Part shown: piece by piece, positions 1 to 11,075 of the stretch
Position numbering within the stretch: position 1 is the first letter of the stretch
How the letters are laid out: each line of letters starts with the position of its first letter
Source: Heliocidaris erythrogramma
Lineage: Eukaryota; Echinodermata; Echinoidea; Camarodonta; Echinometridae
Length of the DNA: 64,000 nucleotides
Reading direction: 5' to 3'
Assembly: GCA_025617745.1 (NCBI GenBank)
Contig: CM046869.1
Coordinates: 14,775,168-14,839,167 of the forward strand
The notes under the pieces: model-generated
Seen by the model: the letters and a program-made list of their open reading frames with translations, nothing else
What the model was told of the DNA's origin: nothing
Database searches by the model: none
Translations under genes and position numbers: made by a program

Positions 1-772
1 GGGAGTAGACTTTTCAAAAAAATGCTTTGACATTTGAGCAACTAAAAGATAACGGCTCGCGTAGCACCTTTTTTTTAGGCGGAAAGTTCGACGCTCTGAC
101 TGCTTTTCAATTATTTGGGTGCAGTATACTGCACTATATCTATGTTAGCAACGGGGGGGGGGGGGGGGGGTGTAGGGAGGGGGAGTTTCCCTCTTCCCGC
201 GCAAAGCGCGAAAGCTTTGACATTTGAGCAAATTCGAGAGAAAGATAAAGGTTCGTAGCACTTAGGCGGAAAGTTCGACGCTCTGACTGCTTTTCAGTTA
301 TTTGGATGCAATACTGCATATATGTAACAACGGGGGTGGGGCCAGGGAGGGGGAGTTTCCCCCTTCCCGCGCGACTGAGCACGAAAGCTTTGACATTTGA
401 GCAAATTCGAGAGAAAGATGACGGCTCGTGTTGCACCTTTTTCAGGCGAAAAGTTAGTTCGATGCCCTGACTGCTTTTCAATTATTTGGACGCAATACAG
501 CACTGTATTTGACAGCGGTGGGCGCGCAGGGAGGGGGGGGGGGGGGTTTCCCCTTCCCGCGACATTTATGGCAAATTTGAGAGAAATTAGATAAAGGAGA
601 GTATCCCCTTCGGCCGGGCGAAGCGCGAAAACTTTGCCGTTTAGCAAATTTGGATAGAAAGATAACGGCTCGTAGGATTTTTTCTCTCACTTTCCCCCGC
701 TTTTTCGCTCTCGCTTTTTTTTTTTTGGGGGGGGCGACCACCACCATCGTCTCCCCCCTGGCTACGCGCCTG
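1..772. repeat. Tandem G-run repeat array (about 4 units of 170-190 bp)
   Basis: Units start with a GCTTTGACATTTGAGCAA-like phrase near 24, 214 and 387, with degenerate units near 556 and 626. Each runs through a GACTGCTTTTCA-ATTATTTGG phrase and an oligo-G run, then a GGGAGTTTCCC-CTTCCCGCG phrase. The right end carries oligo-T followed by oligo-G and a GGCTACGCGCC-type terminus. The same material recurs at 10655-11075, so this is a dispersed element whose left end lies outside the window. Short open frames here are low-complexity artefacts. Confidence 0.75.
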
Positions 773-1500
773 CTCCTTCTTAGATAATAAAATTGGAGAA
801 ATTTCAAGATATTTGTATTAAAGAGGCAATTATCTACATGATTATAGGATAATGTTTGTTGCCTTTCATTCCCCTTTAATAATTTTATAAAATGCTTCGG
901 CAATATGATTATGAAGTCATAAAAATGGTTACGAACCCCATAGAAACTCCAAGAGTCGCACAGTCATGGAGGCTTTGCTTTCCTGTATGTTTTTTAGTCA
1001 TCATAGTTCGCTACGCGAATTCTGTTGTTTGTCCGTTTCACGTTGTCTTTCTATGTTTCTTTCTTTTCTTTGTTTTCTTTGTTTTCTCTTATTTATTCTT
1101 CCATGTTATTTAATAATGTTAATGCGTATTTCATTTGGTGGCAGCTCTTTATAAGACATTTTGTTCTTTCTTGCTGTCTCCGCATTCTATGTATAATATA
1201 TTTACTTTATTGTTAATTGCATTTTTATCTTTGAATGGAATAAATGAATAAATGCAAAAATGAAATGAATGATTTCTTCTTTCTTTGTTCCTCAAATGTA
1301 TGTTCTACAAGTACTTGTCTTTTTTCTTTTATAGGGTATATTAGAGGGCCGTGAAATTATTTCATCGAAAAGATTTATTTTGCGAAAAGATATTATTGAA
1401 GTGTTTTACTAATTCCCCATATCAGGGGGTCAGACAAGGTTGGGATACTTTGGGAGTTTGGGTGTCCCTGCTTATATATAGATAAGTGTTTATTCCAAAA
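773..1500. other. AT-rich stretch, possible LINE 3' tail, no gene seen
   Basis: No conserved coding frame is visible. Pyrimidine-rich DNA around 1020-1110 is followed by AATAAATGAATAAATG-like repeats near 1238-1270, which resemble the tail of a non-LTR retrotransposon. The part from about 1330 leads into the L1-like remnant that follows and may be its 5' region. Both readings are weak. Confidence 0.35.
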
Positions 1501-1665
1501 GGAAAATAATGGATATTAGAAACTGGTTTTCATGTAATTTTCTCACATTGAATGTGAGGGGAATAAGAGATAGAAGCAAACGAGGAAAAAAAATGGTTTA
1601 GAATAAAATCTTCAGATAGGCCTAGACCTAAGTATATTTACAAGAAACATATAGTACATAACGCT
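1501..1665 (+). pseudogene. L1-like LINE ORF2, start of endonuclease domain (broken)
   Basis: Translation from about 1538 gives FLTLNVRGIRDRSKRGKK and, after stops and a frame change, VYLQETYS. These match the first two blocks of the APE-type endonuclease of L1-like retrotransposons (LNVRG-R and LQETH-S). Stops show the copy is dead. The next part of the endonuclease is displaced to about 2950 by a CR1-like fragment and a MITE. Confidence 0.7.
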
Positions 1666-2577
1666 AACTCCCGTTTGAAATTTTTGTATAGATACCAAAA
1701 TTGCATGAATTCACATGCAAGACGTATACTATGCTTTGCTCTCATTCAGTGCTTATATTCGACTATGCTAACGCCGCGTGGAATACTAATTTAGGCAAGT
1801 CGGAACAAAAGAAATTAAAAATCATTCAAAATAAAATGGTTCATTTATTCTTTGTTTAGGCCCAAGAACGCACGTTGGCTATAATGATTTATCTGCTGTT
1901 GGTCTACTTGGTGTCAGTCAAAGATCAAAACAGCTCATACTACATCACGCGCACAAAATATATCACTCGAGGGCGAATCATTATATTGGCCACAATTTTA
2001 ATCTTGTTATTGATTTACATAAAAATTTACGAAACAAGAAATAGTCAATATAACTTTACATTGCCCGAACGAGTAGGCAGTATTGGCAACTGCTTCTATT
2101 ATAATGCAATCAAACATTCCCTCCCTAATTCCCTCCCCAATCACATTAAATCAATAGGAAACTTCGCACATTTTAAGAGAGTTCTAAAAGATTTCCTATC
2201 ACTTGAGTCTCAGAGAATAGAAACAAGTGACATGATTTACATATTTGTGTGATATGGCTAAGATTTTCAGATCAATATTCTTTTTCTTTTCTCTATACCT
2301 TGTTCTTATTTTTATGTATTGTTTTATTGGGTTTAATTTTTTTTCTTCTTCATTCAGTTTTGTTGCTGAACATTATACTTTTCTGTAAATATGTTTCATC
2401 TGTATATAAGAACTATATTGTTATACATTTCCATAATGTTCTTGTAATGCTCTGTTTAGGACCCCATTGTAAATAAGCCCTCAGCTTTCATGGGTCATCC
2501 TGTCAAGCTTTCATGAATTTTCTATTTTATGTATGTGTATATTTGAACTTGACAAATAAATAAAATCAAATCAAACC
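1666..2577 (+). mobile_element. CR1/L2-like LINE 3' fragment inside the L1-like remnant
   Basis: Around 1745-1860 the translation reads YANAAWNTN then KKLKIIQNKMV, typical of the end of the reverse transcriptase region in CR1/L2-type LINEs. The frame at 1875-2252 ends with a FTLPERVGSIGNCFYYNAIK-type block and a HFKRVLKDFL block, the usual C-terminal tail of these proteins. A non-coding 3' region follows, ending in an AAATCAAATCAAA tail at 2562-2575. It is 5'-truncated, as is usual for LINE insertions, and frameshifted, so inactive. Confidence 0.7.
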
Positions 2578-2683
2578 TGATATATATAGAGAAGAGATTG
2601 TAGAGTGGGGCGGAAAATGTATCTTTAGTCATGGTACCCCATGGTACCAGCCACAGAAGAGGATTGAGTTCTGGTGGTGACAC

Positions 2684-2849
2684 CAGGGCCTCGTTGCATA
2701 AAACTTACCATTAACGGTAACCTTGACATCAATGGTAACTCCCATGGAAATCTTGATTTTGATTGGCTGTTGCGGTGATGTTACCATGGTAGTTACCATT
2801 GATATTAGAGATGCTATTAATGGTAAGTTTTTTATGCAACGGGGCCCTG
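2684..2849. mobile_element. MITE with terminal inverted repeats
   Basis: The left end CAGGGCCTCGTTGCATAAAA is mirrored by the right end, and the arms pair over about 28 bp including TTACCATTAA. The interior holds further ACCATGGTA-type palindromes. At 166 bp it has no coding capacity. Elements with GGGCCCTG-type ends recur at 56125-56280 and 60728-60864, so one terminal motif is shared by several small families here. Confidence 0.7.
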
Positions 2850-2949
2850 TGTGTAGACGCATATGTTAGATAAATTGATTAAATGTACTGGTATACAAGG
2901 TCAAAATATGATGCTTTGAAATGTTTATTTTCCCACTGGTAATAATGAA

Positions 2950-4015
2950 GGAGAGCAAATAAAATGTTTAAATGATTTAAGTCAATTGTTGCATAGAAAC
3001 CGTTATCAAGAAGGGAACCCATAACCCAGTAATAGAGGTGACTTTATAGAGACACGATTTTATTATTGAACAAGTTTCAAAGAAGCAATCAAAATTCAGT
3101 GGCATAATAATTGGAAGAGTTCATGGATAGTTTTAGATTAATAGATGTATATGGAGAAATAAAAATAAAGATAAAAGCAATATTCATAAAGACAAGGGAA
3201 TCCATTTATGCAAAGCCGTTTATAGATTATTGGATTATATCAGAGAATCTAAAAAAGATAACATCCAAATGCGACATTAATAATTTGGTTCTGTATAATA
3301 CAATTTCGTTAAAATTTCAAAGTAAAAGAGCTTAATGGAAGTTCAGTAATAGTTTTTTAAATGATAGGGAACATGTTTTGAATGATGAGAGAAGAAAAAC
3401 AGACTTTAAAGAATAAACTGTCATTTGAGATAAAATATAAAATAATATTATGGGACTATATAAAGAAAATGAAAATACCCAGGTTTACAAGTAAATTTTC
3501 AAAGAAAAGGGCAAAAGAAAGGAAAGAAAACATTGAAATTATTGCATCTCTTATCTGCCTCTCAGAGGCAAGCAGTTATCACCTTGTAAAGGAGGCATAA
3601 ATCCAGACTTTATTAAGAATATATAGACCAATCTCTCTGTTAAACGTGGATTAAAAAATTATATCAAAGATCATTTCAAAGAGATTACAGCAAGTTTTAC
3701 CTGCATGAAATCGTGTCTTCTGATCAACTTGGTTATGTTAAGAGTAGAAATATTGGAGAAGCAATAAGGATAGTAATGACATGGTTTTTCATACTTCTTT
3801 TTATAAAGTAAATTATTTTTTGATGGCCATAGATTTTGAAAACTAAGGCATTTGATTCTGTTTCTCATTTATTCTTATATAGAGTCTTAAAATCTTTTGG
3901 CTTTGGACCATTATTTTGTTAATGGGTGAATATATTATATACAAATAATGAAAGCTCATGTGCTATGAATGGATATACATGTACAGGTTATACTTTAAAT
4001 TTGAAAGAGGAGTCA
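2950..4015 (+). pseudogene. L1-like LINE ORF2, endonuclease end and start of reverse transcriptase (broken)
   Basis: Frame 3111-3335 contains MDSFRLIDVYGEI and DYWIISENLKKI, matching the D-R and DYWLIS blocks of the L1-type endonuclease. A split NGKFSNSFLNDREHVL-like block follows. Around 3620-3790, across frames, come RPISLLNVD and IISKIISKRLQQVLP, then an SDQLGYVKSRNIGEA-like block; AIDFE then FDSV follow near 3829-3865. These are the ordered motifs of an L1-clade reverse transcriptase. Multiple frameshifts and stops make it a fossil. The reading breaks at an oligo-G run at 4019 and resumes at about 6238. Confidence 0.8.
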
Positions 4016-4053
4016 GGCAGGGGGGGGGGGGGGGGGGGGCGAGAGAGCGAAGC

Positions 4054-5847
4054 CAGTGGCGTATCTATAGGGATTATGGCGCCCAGGGCAAACAGTGAAG
4101 TTTACCCCCCCCCCCCCCCCCCGAGTTCCCAAACTTATCCACGTTATTGTACAAGCGAGGGAGCAAAGCGACCGAGCTGCAAATTTTTCAATTTTTAACC
4201 CTTAAAAACCCCCGCATTTTCTTGTGCATATTACCCAGGAAATTTTGCAATTGACCATCAAATGCAGTTGAGCGGTAGAGAAGCTCGAATAACATTGATA
4301 AACGGTTTTCTATTTACTCACTTCTATACAATCGGGAGCAGAACTAACGAGGCGAAAACCCCATAGGCCTGAGAAAGTTGAACCTTTGTAAATGCTGTTT
4401 TATACACTTTATCCTATATTGGGAGCGCAATATTTATAGCAGGAGTCATATGAAACTTACGTGATATAGCGAGCAAAGCAATTACATCTTTATTTTTTCA
4501 AACTTTTTGAACCCTTTAACCCTAAAAGGGCCGGGGTGGAATCCACCCCCCCCCCCCCGGCCTATAGACGTTTTCACGATGTGTCCGCAACGCGCAAAGC
4601 AGTTGCCGCGGCGTTTCATGACTTTTTTCTTTCGAATCTCACGCATATTTTGAGACCAAATTTGCGATGTCCAGGCATGCAGTTCCGAAGTTACTCAACA
4701 TTTTGTACTTGCACGTCAGACCAATAATTGTTTAAAAAACGTGATTTCATGTATGATTTCAATACAAAATGTGTTTTCAGCCAAAATTTAGAAATCTATG
4801 AATATTTTTACATTTACTGATTAAAATTAATTTATTTTATGCTGTTAATGATCGCAAAAGTGTCCCCGACAAATTTCATCCAAAAACAATAAAAAAAAGT
4901 AAAAAAAACAACAAAGAAATACATAAGAAATTTTAAATACAATAAAATACATAAGAAATCAATTTTGATACCGAATTTTTTCAAGTATATTTGCTAAGAA
5001 TACTGGAAAAAGTGTCTAGATCAAAAATTAGCAGTTTTTGAGGTTTATTTAATTATTTAGAGCAAAATTTTTCTTTCATGCATAAATTAGCATAATTAAT
5101 TAATTATTTCGAAGCATATAACTATACAGTTTTGTAGATTATGTTGTGGACGACGTGCGTGCCGATTTTCGGGCGATCGCGGTCGACGGTCGAGATCGCG
5201 GCTGTGGCAAAATCTCCCAGCCCTTTTAGGGTTAAGCTATTTAAAGGCAGTGGCAAGTCGTAATCCATGGGCCTGACCAGTTGGCCTGACTCGGGGAAAT
5301 TCGGATACAATCAGGTCCAATCGTACGCTACCGAAGGAATGTTACTGCCGGATTCCTCGCGCGATCGTTAACTCGAATCCCTCCATACGCAACCGACCAA
5401 TGAGATTCAAATACTGGAATAAAGAACGCGCGATATTGTTTACTCAAATTTGGGTCAATGTGCGAACTTTTATTAGCTGCGCACGATAAATTGAAGTCGC
5501 TTTGAACTTTGATCCAGAGAAAGGAGCAGCCAACTGTAAAAGCGCCCATAGATTGCGACTTGTCGCTCCCTTTAAGAACTATATAATGGAGGGGCGAAAT
5601 TACGAGATCCTGAAAGAGAATAATTATGCGAGGGTGCAAAGCGACCGAACTTTGGAAAATGTTCGCATTTCAAACCTTCAAAAATTAGATTTCTAGTGCA
5701 TTTACCCTGCGGATTTGGGGACGCGTGATCCGTATCGTAAAGATTATATGATTTTTCTGCATTTCCCCCTATTTTTCTTTCTCTCCTTTGCGTCCCCTCC
5801 AAGTGCTGCCCGGGGCACGTGCCCCCTGTCCCCCCGGTACACCACTG
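4054..5847. mobile_element. Non-autonomous hAT-like element
   Basis: The left end CAGTGGCGTATCTATAGG is mirrored at the right end (the last ten bases read TACACCACTG). Outside the ends are AGCGAAGC (4046-4053) and AGCAAAGC (5848-5855), an 8-bp target duplication with one mismatch, as hAT transposases make. No transposase is visible. It sits inside the L1-like remnant, so it inserted after that LINE, and it contains a younger piggyBac-like element. Confidence 0.7.
4516..5235. mobile_element. piggyBac-like non-autonomous element (nested)
   Basis: Bounded by TTAA on both sides, with ends CCCTAAAAGGG and CCCTTTTAGGG, a perfect 11-bp inverted repeat next to TTAA. A TTAA target with C-rich inverted ends is the piggyBac signature. 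The 720-bp interior is non-coding, with a CpG-rich patch at 5150-5215. A second element with the same terminal design is at 63000-63432. Confidence 0.65.
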
Positions 5848-6237
5848 AGCAAAGCGACCGAGTGGGGGAGGGTGTGGGAGGGGGTATCCCCTTCCAACAC
5901 TTTTTCAAAAATCTGTCTATAAAACTTGCATTTTAGAGCATTCCAAAATGTTTTCTTTTCATGAAAAGAAGGAAACAATGCGAGCGAACGAATTTTCTTC
6001 GATATTTTCGCATTGAAATTATGGAATTTCTTATTTCCTTACTTCTAATCATTAAAGAATGTGATGGTATTTAAAGATCAAACATCGTGAGTTTGGATAA
6101 TTATTAGTTTTAAGTTAATGTATCATAATTCTTATTATCCAAAAATATTGGGCGATGATAGTACAGGACATTCCCCCCGCCCCCCTCCCTCCACCTGAAT
6201 GTGTTTTTTTTTGGGGGGGGGATTGACACCCATGACT

Positions 6238-7480
6238 GGAATTGTAGCTCACATGGTTAGAAATAATCACTTGGTAAAAGGTATTTGTTTTGGAAATGTA
6301 GAAATGAAGCAGGTGCTACACTCTTCATCAAAGATAATGAATCAGTAAAGGCAATAAAACACAGTGTAGGCTTTTATAAAAGATCAGGATTAAAGTTAAA
6401 ACAAGGACAAGACATACAGCCCTGGAAAACATTATTAGACCAAGCTTCTGTAATAGGGTACCATGATATGCATAAAAATTAATAAAAAATGATTTGTCTG
6501 TGTATTTCATTGAATGAATACCAAATTCCAGCAATTATACCTTGCTTTTATGTAATTGTATTTACTTCTTACCACACAAATAACACTATCAGTAACCATG
6601 CTTATTGCTTGGTCTAATACTTTTTTCCCATGGCTGTATATTCTGCCTTTTGTTCCACATGTGTCTAATGATTCTAATTATACATTTCCATTTGGAAAGC
6701 TAATTGATGTTGTTAAAATGTTAGGCATTTATTTTACAGTTCATGCAGATATCAAAGAAAAATTAATTTTAAGGAAATATTGAGCAAAATTACAACAAAA
6801 AAAAATATTGACGTGGTGGAAAAAGCGTGATCTAACTTTAATGGGAAAAAATAAATTAATGAAAATATATGGATATTCTAAATTGTTATATTAGGCCAGT
6901 TCCAGAGTGGGTATATATAAGGAAATTGAAGAAATCTGCTTTGATTACTTGTGGAGAGGTAATTAAAAGAAAAAGTACGATTACTTCATAGATTATCAGC
7001 AGGGTGGGCTCAATATGATGAAATTTAAGTTCTTTGTAAACGCACAAACAATAATGTGGATAAAAGGCTTATAACAGGAACTCAAGCTATCAAATGGAAA
7101 AAAAAATATTTCAAATATTTAATGAGGCCGATGGGAGGAATTTGATATTTTATTGCAATTATTGGAGGGATATACAGCGGAGATCACGTTACTAATACCT
7201 TTTATCAGAGTCTATGAAAGCATGGATAGATTATTTTGTATAATAATAAGTGTATTCAACTAGAAGGTGAAACTCTATTTGAGGAGAAGTTGTTTTTAAG
7301 GAAATATATCGACTTAATCACATTCGTGATGAACATTTTATAGCTTTATGTTTAAGTAGAGAAGAAAAGTAAACAAAATTTATACAACAACCACTCATGA
7401 ATGGACAAAAAATTCCAACCTTTATGTAAGTCCATTCACTGTGGCCTCAGTTAAGAATTTATTTTTTCAAACAAAGTTTT
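6238..7480 (+). pseudogene. L1-like LINE ORF2, end of reverse transcriptase and C-terminal region (broken)
   Basis: From about 6250 the translation reads AHMVRNNHLVKGICFGN, then ATLFIKDNES and SGLKLK: the block after the LINE YADD region and the thumb. At 6712-6900 come KMLGIYF, then TWWKKRDLTLMGKNKLMKIY, the usual L1 post-RT motif. Near 6930-7060 are CFDYLWRG and QQGGLNMM, with IMWIKRL. Domain order agrees with the pieces at 1501-1665 and 2950-4015, so all three are probably one element cut up by later insertions. Stops and frameshifts are frequent. Confidence 0.8.
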
Positions 7481-7811
7481 TAAATATGAAGAAATAACTA
7501 GGTGCTCAGAGGATATATGTGCATAGATTTGTATACATTACAGAAGCGGTCTATTTCACCTCGGGTGACATTTCTTCTTTCAGTCATAGGAATCATAGAA
7601 TTTCTCTGTCTGCCTTGATATTTCCGTAAGCTTGTTTCGAAATTGTTAACAGTTATGTTCCTCATTTGGCGGCCCATAATTACTATTGATCTAAACGCTC
7701 AAACTCGCTGCCGAAAGAAGGGAGAAAATCGAAAGTTCTTTGCAATAATCCACAATAAAATTGTAAATGAGAAACTCTGGAAACGTGCAGGTGCTTGCTG
7801 AATCTGCAGCC
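7481..7811 (+). promoter_or_regulatory. Upstream region of TMEM203
   Basis: This is the 330 bp between the LINE remnant and the TMEM203 start. It holds no recognised coding sequence and no clear TATA box at a useful distance. An in-frame ATG at 7767 would add 15 residues, but orthologues start at MLF. Promoter assignment is by position only. Confidence 0.35.
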
Positions 7812-8216
7812 ATGCTTTTTACGATAAAAGAAGCGAGACGCTGGCTGGGAATGACGGTTTTTGAGATGTGGATCAACGCCGTGAGTTTGCTTGTGTTCTC
7901 CGTCGTGCTGGCCCTGAAGGGCGAGGGGATCATCAACGCTTCCTGGTGGGTTGCGTTCCTGCCACTGTTCATTGCAGCGGGACTGAATGCATACTTCTCA
8001 ATAATTGTCTTCATTAGACTCTATGTAGAGGATCTCTACCGTGTTGGTATTATGCGGATACTATGGAGTGGACTTGTTTTGGCACTGATATTTGTGTTTG
8101 AGTTGTTGCTTTGCAAAAGACTGGAGAACGAAACGACGGTATCGTCAAGTTTGGTCATGTCGCCATTGTTTGTGATGATTCATGTTCTTTTAATTAGAGC
8201 ATGTCAAGTTTCTTGA
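7812..8216 (+). CDS. TMEM203: TMEM203 orthologue, four-pass ER membrane protein
   Basis: The 134-residue single-exon frame begins MLFTIKEARRWLG and ends LLIRACQVS, matching vertebrate TMEM203 (about 136 residues, MLF start, IRAC-V end). Conserved blocks seen are LLVFSVVLALK (26-36), SWW (44-46), FVFELLLC (94-101) and SPLF (117-120). Four hydrophobic segments lie near residues 16-36, 45-68, 80-101 and 112-131. In mammals it is an ER/lysosome-associated protein tied to calcium handling and STING signalling; that role is transferred by homology. The ATG at 7812 is chosen over the in-frame ATG at 7767 because it matches the orthologous start and has GCAGCC before it. The mammalian gene is also intronless, so this need not be a retrocopy. 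Confidence 0.93.
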   Translation: MLFTIKEARRWLGMTVFEMWINAVSLLVFSVVLALKGEGIINASWWVAFLPLFIAAGLNAYFSIIVFIRLYVEDLYRVGIMRILWSGLVLALIFVFELLLCKRLENETTVSSSLVMSPLFVMIHVLLIRACQVS

Positions 8217-8983
8217 AGATTGTATTTTTACGGATTAAAAAGAAATGCAAATGATGATCTTAAAAGTACTATTTCAGTTAACAATATTATGCTAACAACA
8301 AGCATCTCATCATAGTCAGAGACTGTACCACTGTGCTGATCTACTTTTTTGCCAATTTTTATGTTATTCTCATGTCTCCAAAAAATTGTGGAAAATGGAG
8401 CCCCAAAATGAGGAAATGATAGAAAGAACAGTAAAAATGAAACGAGTTTCTCAACGTCCAGTGACTTCAGTTTCGTGGGAGGACTTTACGAAGAAAAGCG
8501 CACCAACCCTCGCTGGTGTTCGGAGTTACATGTAAGATCAGCTGCTCCAGTATGCTGCTGTTTTAGAGGAAATGTAGGAGTGTCATGTGGAAAGGATTGC
8601 TCTGGAAATGCTCTTATATTTGTTTAAATTTGTTATTCCACATGTACTATTCATTGTTGTGATGTTCAGCAAGATTGTGTCAATCTGTTGTAAATTTTAT
8701 GATTAAAAAACTCCATAATAGTAAATACACAAATAATCCTTTGTAATTTTACTACACAATTACTTCTACATGTACTTCTAGTCATTTTTAGACAGTCCCT
8801 TTCTCAGTGCAATGGCATGACTTTAAAATGTGCCAACTTCTTCATGTTGGATGGCTTGTACTGGCTGGAGCCCAATTCATTAGGAATAACAGCCTCACAT
8901 TTTCCAATAGAATTATAAAGTTAAATGTGCTACAAAACCTCTAATTACACTGTACCTGGCAGGGGGGGGGGGGGTAGGCTGTT

Positions 8984-8985
<2 letters not shown>
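8217..8985 (+). other. TMEM203 3' flank, probable 3' UTR
   Basis: No other gene is visible after the TMEM203 stop. An ATTAAA at 8234 is too close to the stop to be a likely poly(A) signal. A second ATTAAA at 8702-8707, after a T-rich stretch, is a better candidate and would give a 3' UTR near 500 nt. Repeat DNA with an oligo-G run begins around 8963. Confidence 0.4.

Positions 8986-9018
<33 letters not shown>
8963..9018. repeat. Opposed oligo-G and oligo-C runs, including 33 consecutive C
   Basis: An oligo-G run of about a dozen bases (8963-8974) is followed by a short spacer and an unbroken run of 33 C (8986-9018). This is the longest homopolymer in the window. The two runs can pair as a hairpin, and either strand can form G-quadruplex or i-motif structures. 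Run lengths could be affected by assembly error. Confidence 0.8.
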
Positions 9019-10654
9019 TTGCCTATGATGATTAAATTCAGTCCTAATTTGGTTTCAATTAATTGAATTACATGTACTTCTGTTGTATATTGTCTTATTC
9101 TATTAGAATAGAGCAATAATATTTTTTTTTAAAGTAATACAAGTACATGTACTATACTACAATCTTTGGCAACTTTTTGAAAGCTTTAACAGCTATGACA
9201 TGATACAAAACTTAAGTATCACTCATATGATATTTTATATCTTCTTGTCTTCATGACATTGGTTTTGTCCGTGTAATTCCTTTCAGATATAATAATATGA
9301 GAGAAGTGTATTAATAAAAAAAATATACCAGTGTTGTCAGCTTGAAGGTAATCTGATCAATTTAGCCTAAAATCCTTGTCCTCAATGGGCTACAGTTTGA
9401 ATGCAGCAATGATCCCCTTTCCTATTATAGCACTTGTAGCTTAGGCTAGAAGAAATGCTTGCAATATAATCAAATTTAAACTTGACTGATCAGCCAAACT
9501 CTGCATGCAATACTGGTAATAGGGTGTGTCTTAATTCTGAAGGTTGTACAAGACATGTTTCAATAACAATTGCTCCGCGGTGATTTGCTTCACTTATCAA
9601 ATTCTTTATTTCAACACTGGACCAAACAGTATATATCTGACCCTAGGCTGAACTTAACGTAAAACCAGATTGCAACCTAACCCTAATCCAAAATCTCTGA
9701 AATAAAGCCTGGAGCAGTTGTCGCTGGATGCAGTCATCCATCCTACTAGTACTAAATTTTGTAGCACCGTACTTCATGTCAATATACATGTAATTGATCC
9801 ATGTTAAACCAAAGAATGTAATGTTCGTATGCCTTTCCTTTTGAAAATCACAGAAATAAAAAATTGTGGGCAAATTTTGGATATAAAATTTTCTCTTCTT
9901 CACAAATGCTGTCAGATCAATATGGATAATTACAAAATATTGTCACGCAAAGCTGATGGCTTCTGAAGCTTTTTCAAACATTCATGACTTTCTTATTCCT
10001 TGTCCGATTTCTCTCAAACTTTCACGATCCTGTTTTTCTTATTTTTCTGCTTTCACACAAATCAACTTATCACTTAGGTTGGATTACCCTTTAAGTGTTG
10101 TCCCTTAAAAATAGTTTGACTGTCGGTGTAATTTTGTGGTCATTTTGGGGCAAGGGGTAGAATTTACATCTGAGTGAATGCAGGAATGAGGAAGCCAATG
10201 AATTACAGATACAAGCTTTGACAGAAATAGAATATGTTGAAGGCTGTGAACATAATATATATTATACATGTATGTATTAAACTCTCCATATGGCCATGTA
10301 TTGTATGCAAATTTGTGTATGTCTTTGCTTAACAGTTGAGGTGGAGAGTAATTTCACTGCGAATGAAATATTGCTACTTTGTATATATATTTGTAATTAA
10401 ATATTTGTTTAACAAAAAAAGAGAAAAAGAGAAAGATTGTTTAGATGTGTCATCATTTTTACCAGGAATCTCTCACACCCACATTCTGTTCCATCACTGC
10501 AATTTATCAAGGACCCCTAAGAAAAAGTGCTGATGAGTTTGCAGAGACGAAATTTACCTGTTGGAAGGTGTGCAGACTTACAATATTTTTAGATTTTTGT
10601 AGCTGTAGATACACTACTAAGGCCAAGTTAGCATAAGAAACAACTGCATAGCTA
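9019..10654. other. Intergenic stretch with one small inverted-repeat element, no gene seen
   Basis: AT-rich DNA with scattered TACATGTA words. No open frame shows a recognisable domain or codon-like conservation. The only structure found is the inverted repeat at 9566-9725. Confidence 0.4.
9566..9725. repeat. Small inverted-repeat element with ACAATTGCTCC-type ends
   Basis: AACAATTGCTCC near 9567 is opposed by GGAGCAGTTGTC near 9711-9723. The inside carries AACCTAACCCTAATCC-like text. Similar text lies at 55057-55175, so this looks like a dispersed MITE family. The ends are approximate. Confidence 0.45.
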
Positions 10655-11075
10655 GGATTTTATTTTAGGGGGGCGGTTGTGATTGCTGATGAGCACGCGA
10701 AGTGTGCTTCCTCAGAGGGGTGGGTGCAAGGAGGGGAGAGTTTCCTCCCTCCCCCTCCCCCCTCGCGTGCGAAACTCAAAAGCTCTGACGTTTGAGCAAA
10801 TATTTTGAGAGAAAGATAATGGCTAACGCCCTGACCTGTTTTTCAATTATTTAGACGCAATACTGCACTGTACATGTACATTTAATTGGGGGGGGGGGCC
10901 AGTTTCTCCCTTCACGCACAAAGCGCGAAAATTTTTGACACTTTAGCTAATTTTCTTTTTTCCTCACCTCACTTCCTGCCGCTTTTTCGCTCTTGCTTTT
11001 TTTTTTAGTTGCTGTTTTTTTTTTTGGGGGGGGGGGTGACTGCCCCCACCTCCCCCCTGTGATTGAGATGGGTGA
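10655..11075. repeat. Second copy of the G-run repeat family
   Basis: Shares with 1-772 the GTTTGAGCAAAT then GAGAGAAAGATAA phrases, the TTTTTCAATTATTT phrase, the AAAGCGCGAAAA phrase and the CCGCTTTTTCGCTCT then oligo-T then oligo-G right end. The left end reads GCATAGCTAGGATTTTA and the right end CCCCCACCTCCCCCCTG. A (GA)n tract at about 11078-11092 follows. No coding capacity. Confidence 0.65.

Noticed and set aside
7691-8014. 107-codon minus-strand frame opposite TMEM203
   Set aside because: Shadow of the TMEM203 coding sequence; no domain of its own.
9676-9700. Telomere-like CCTAACCCTAA text
   Set aside because: Not a repeated TTAGGG array; part of a small inverted-repeat element.
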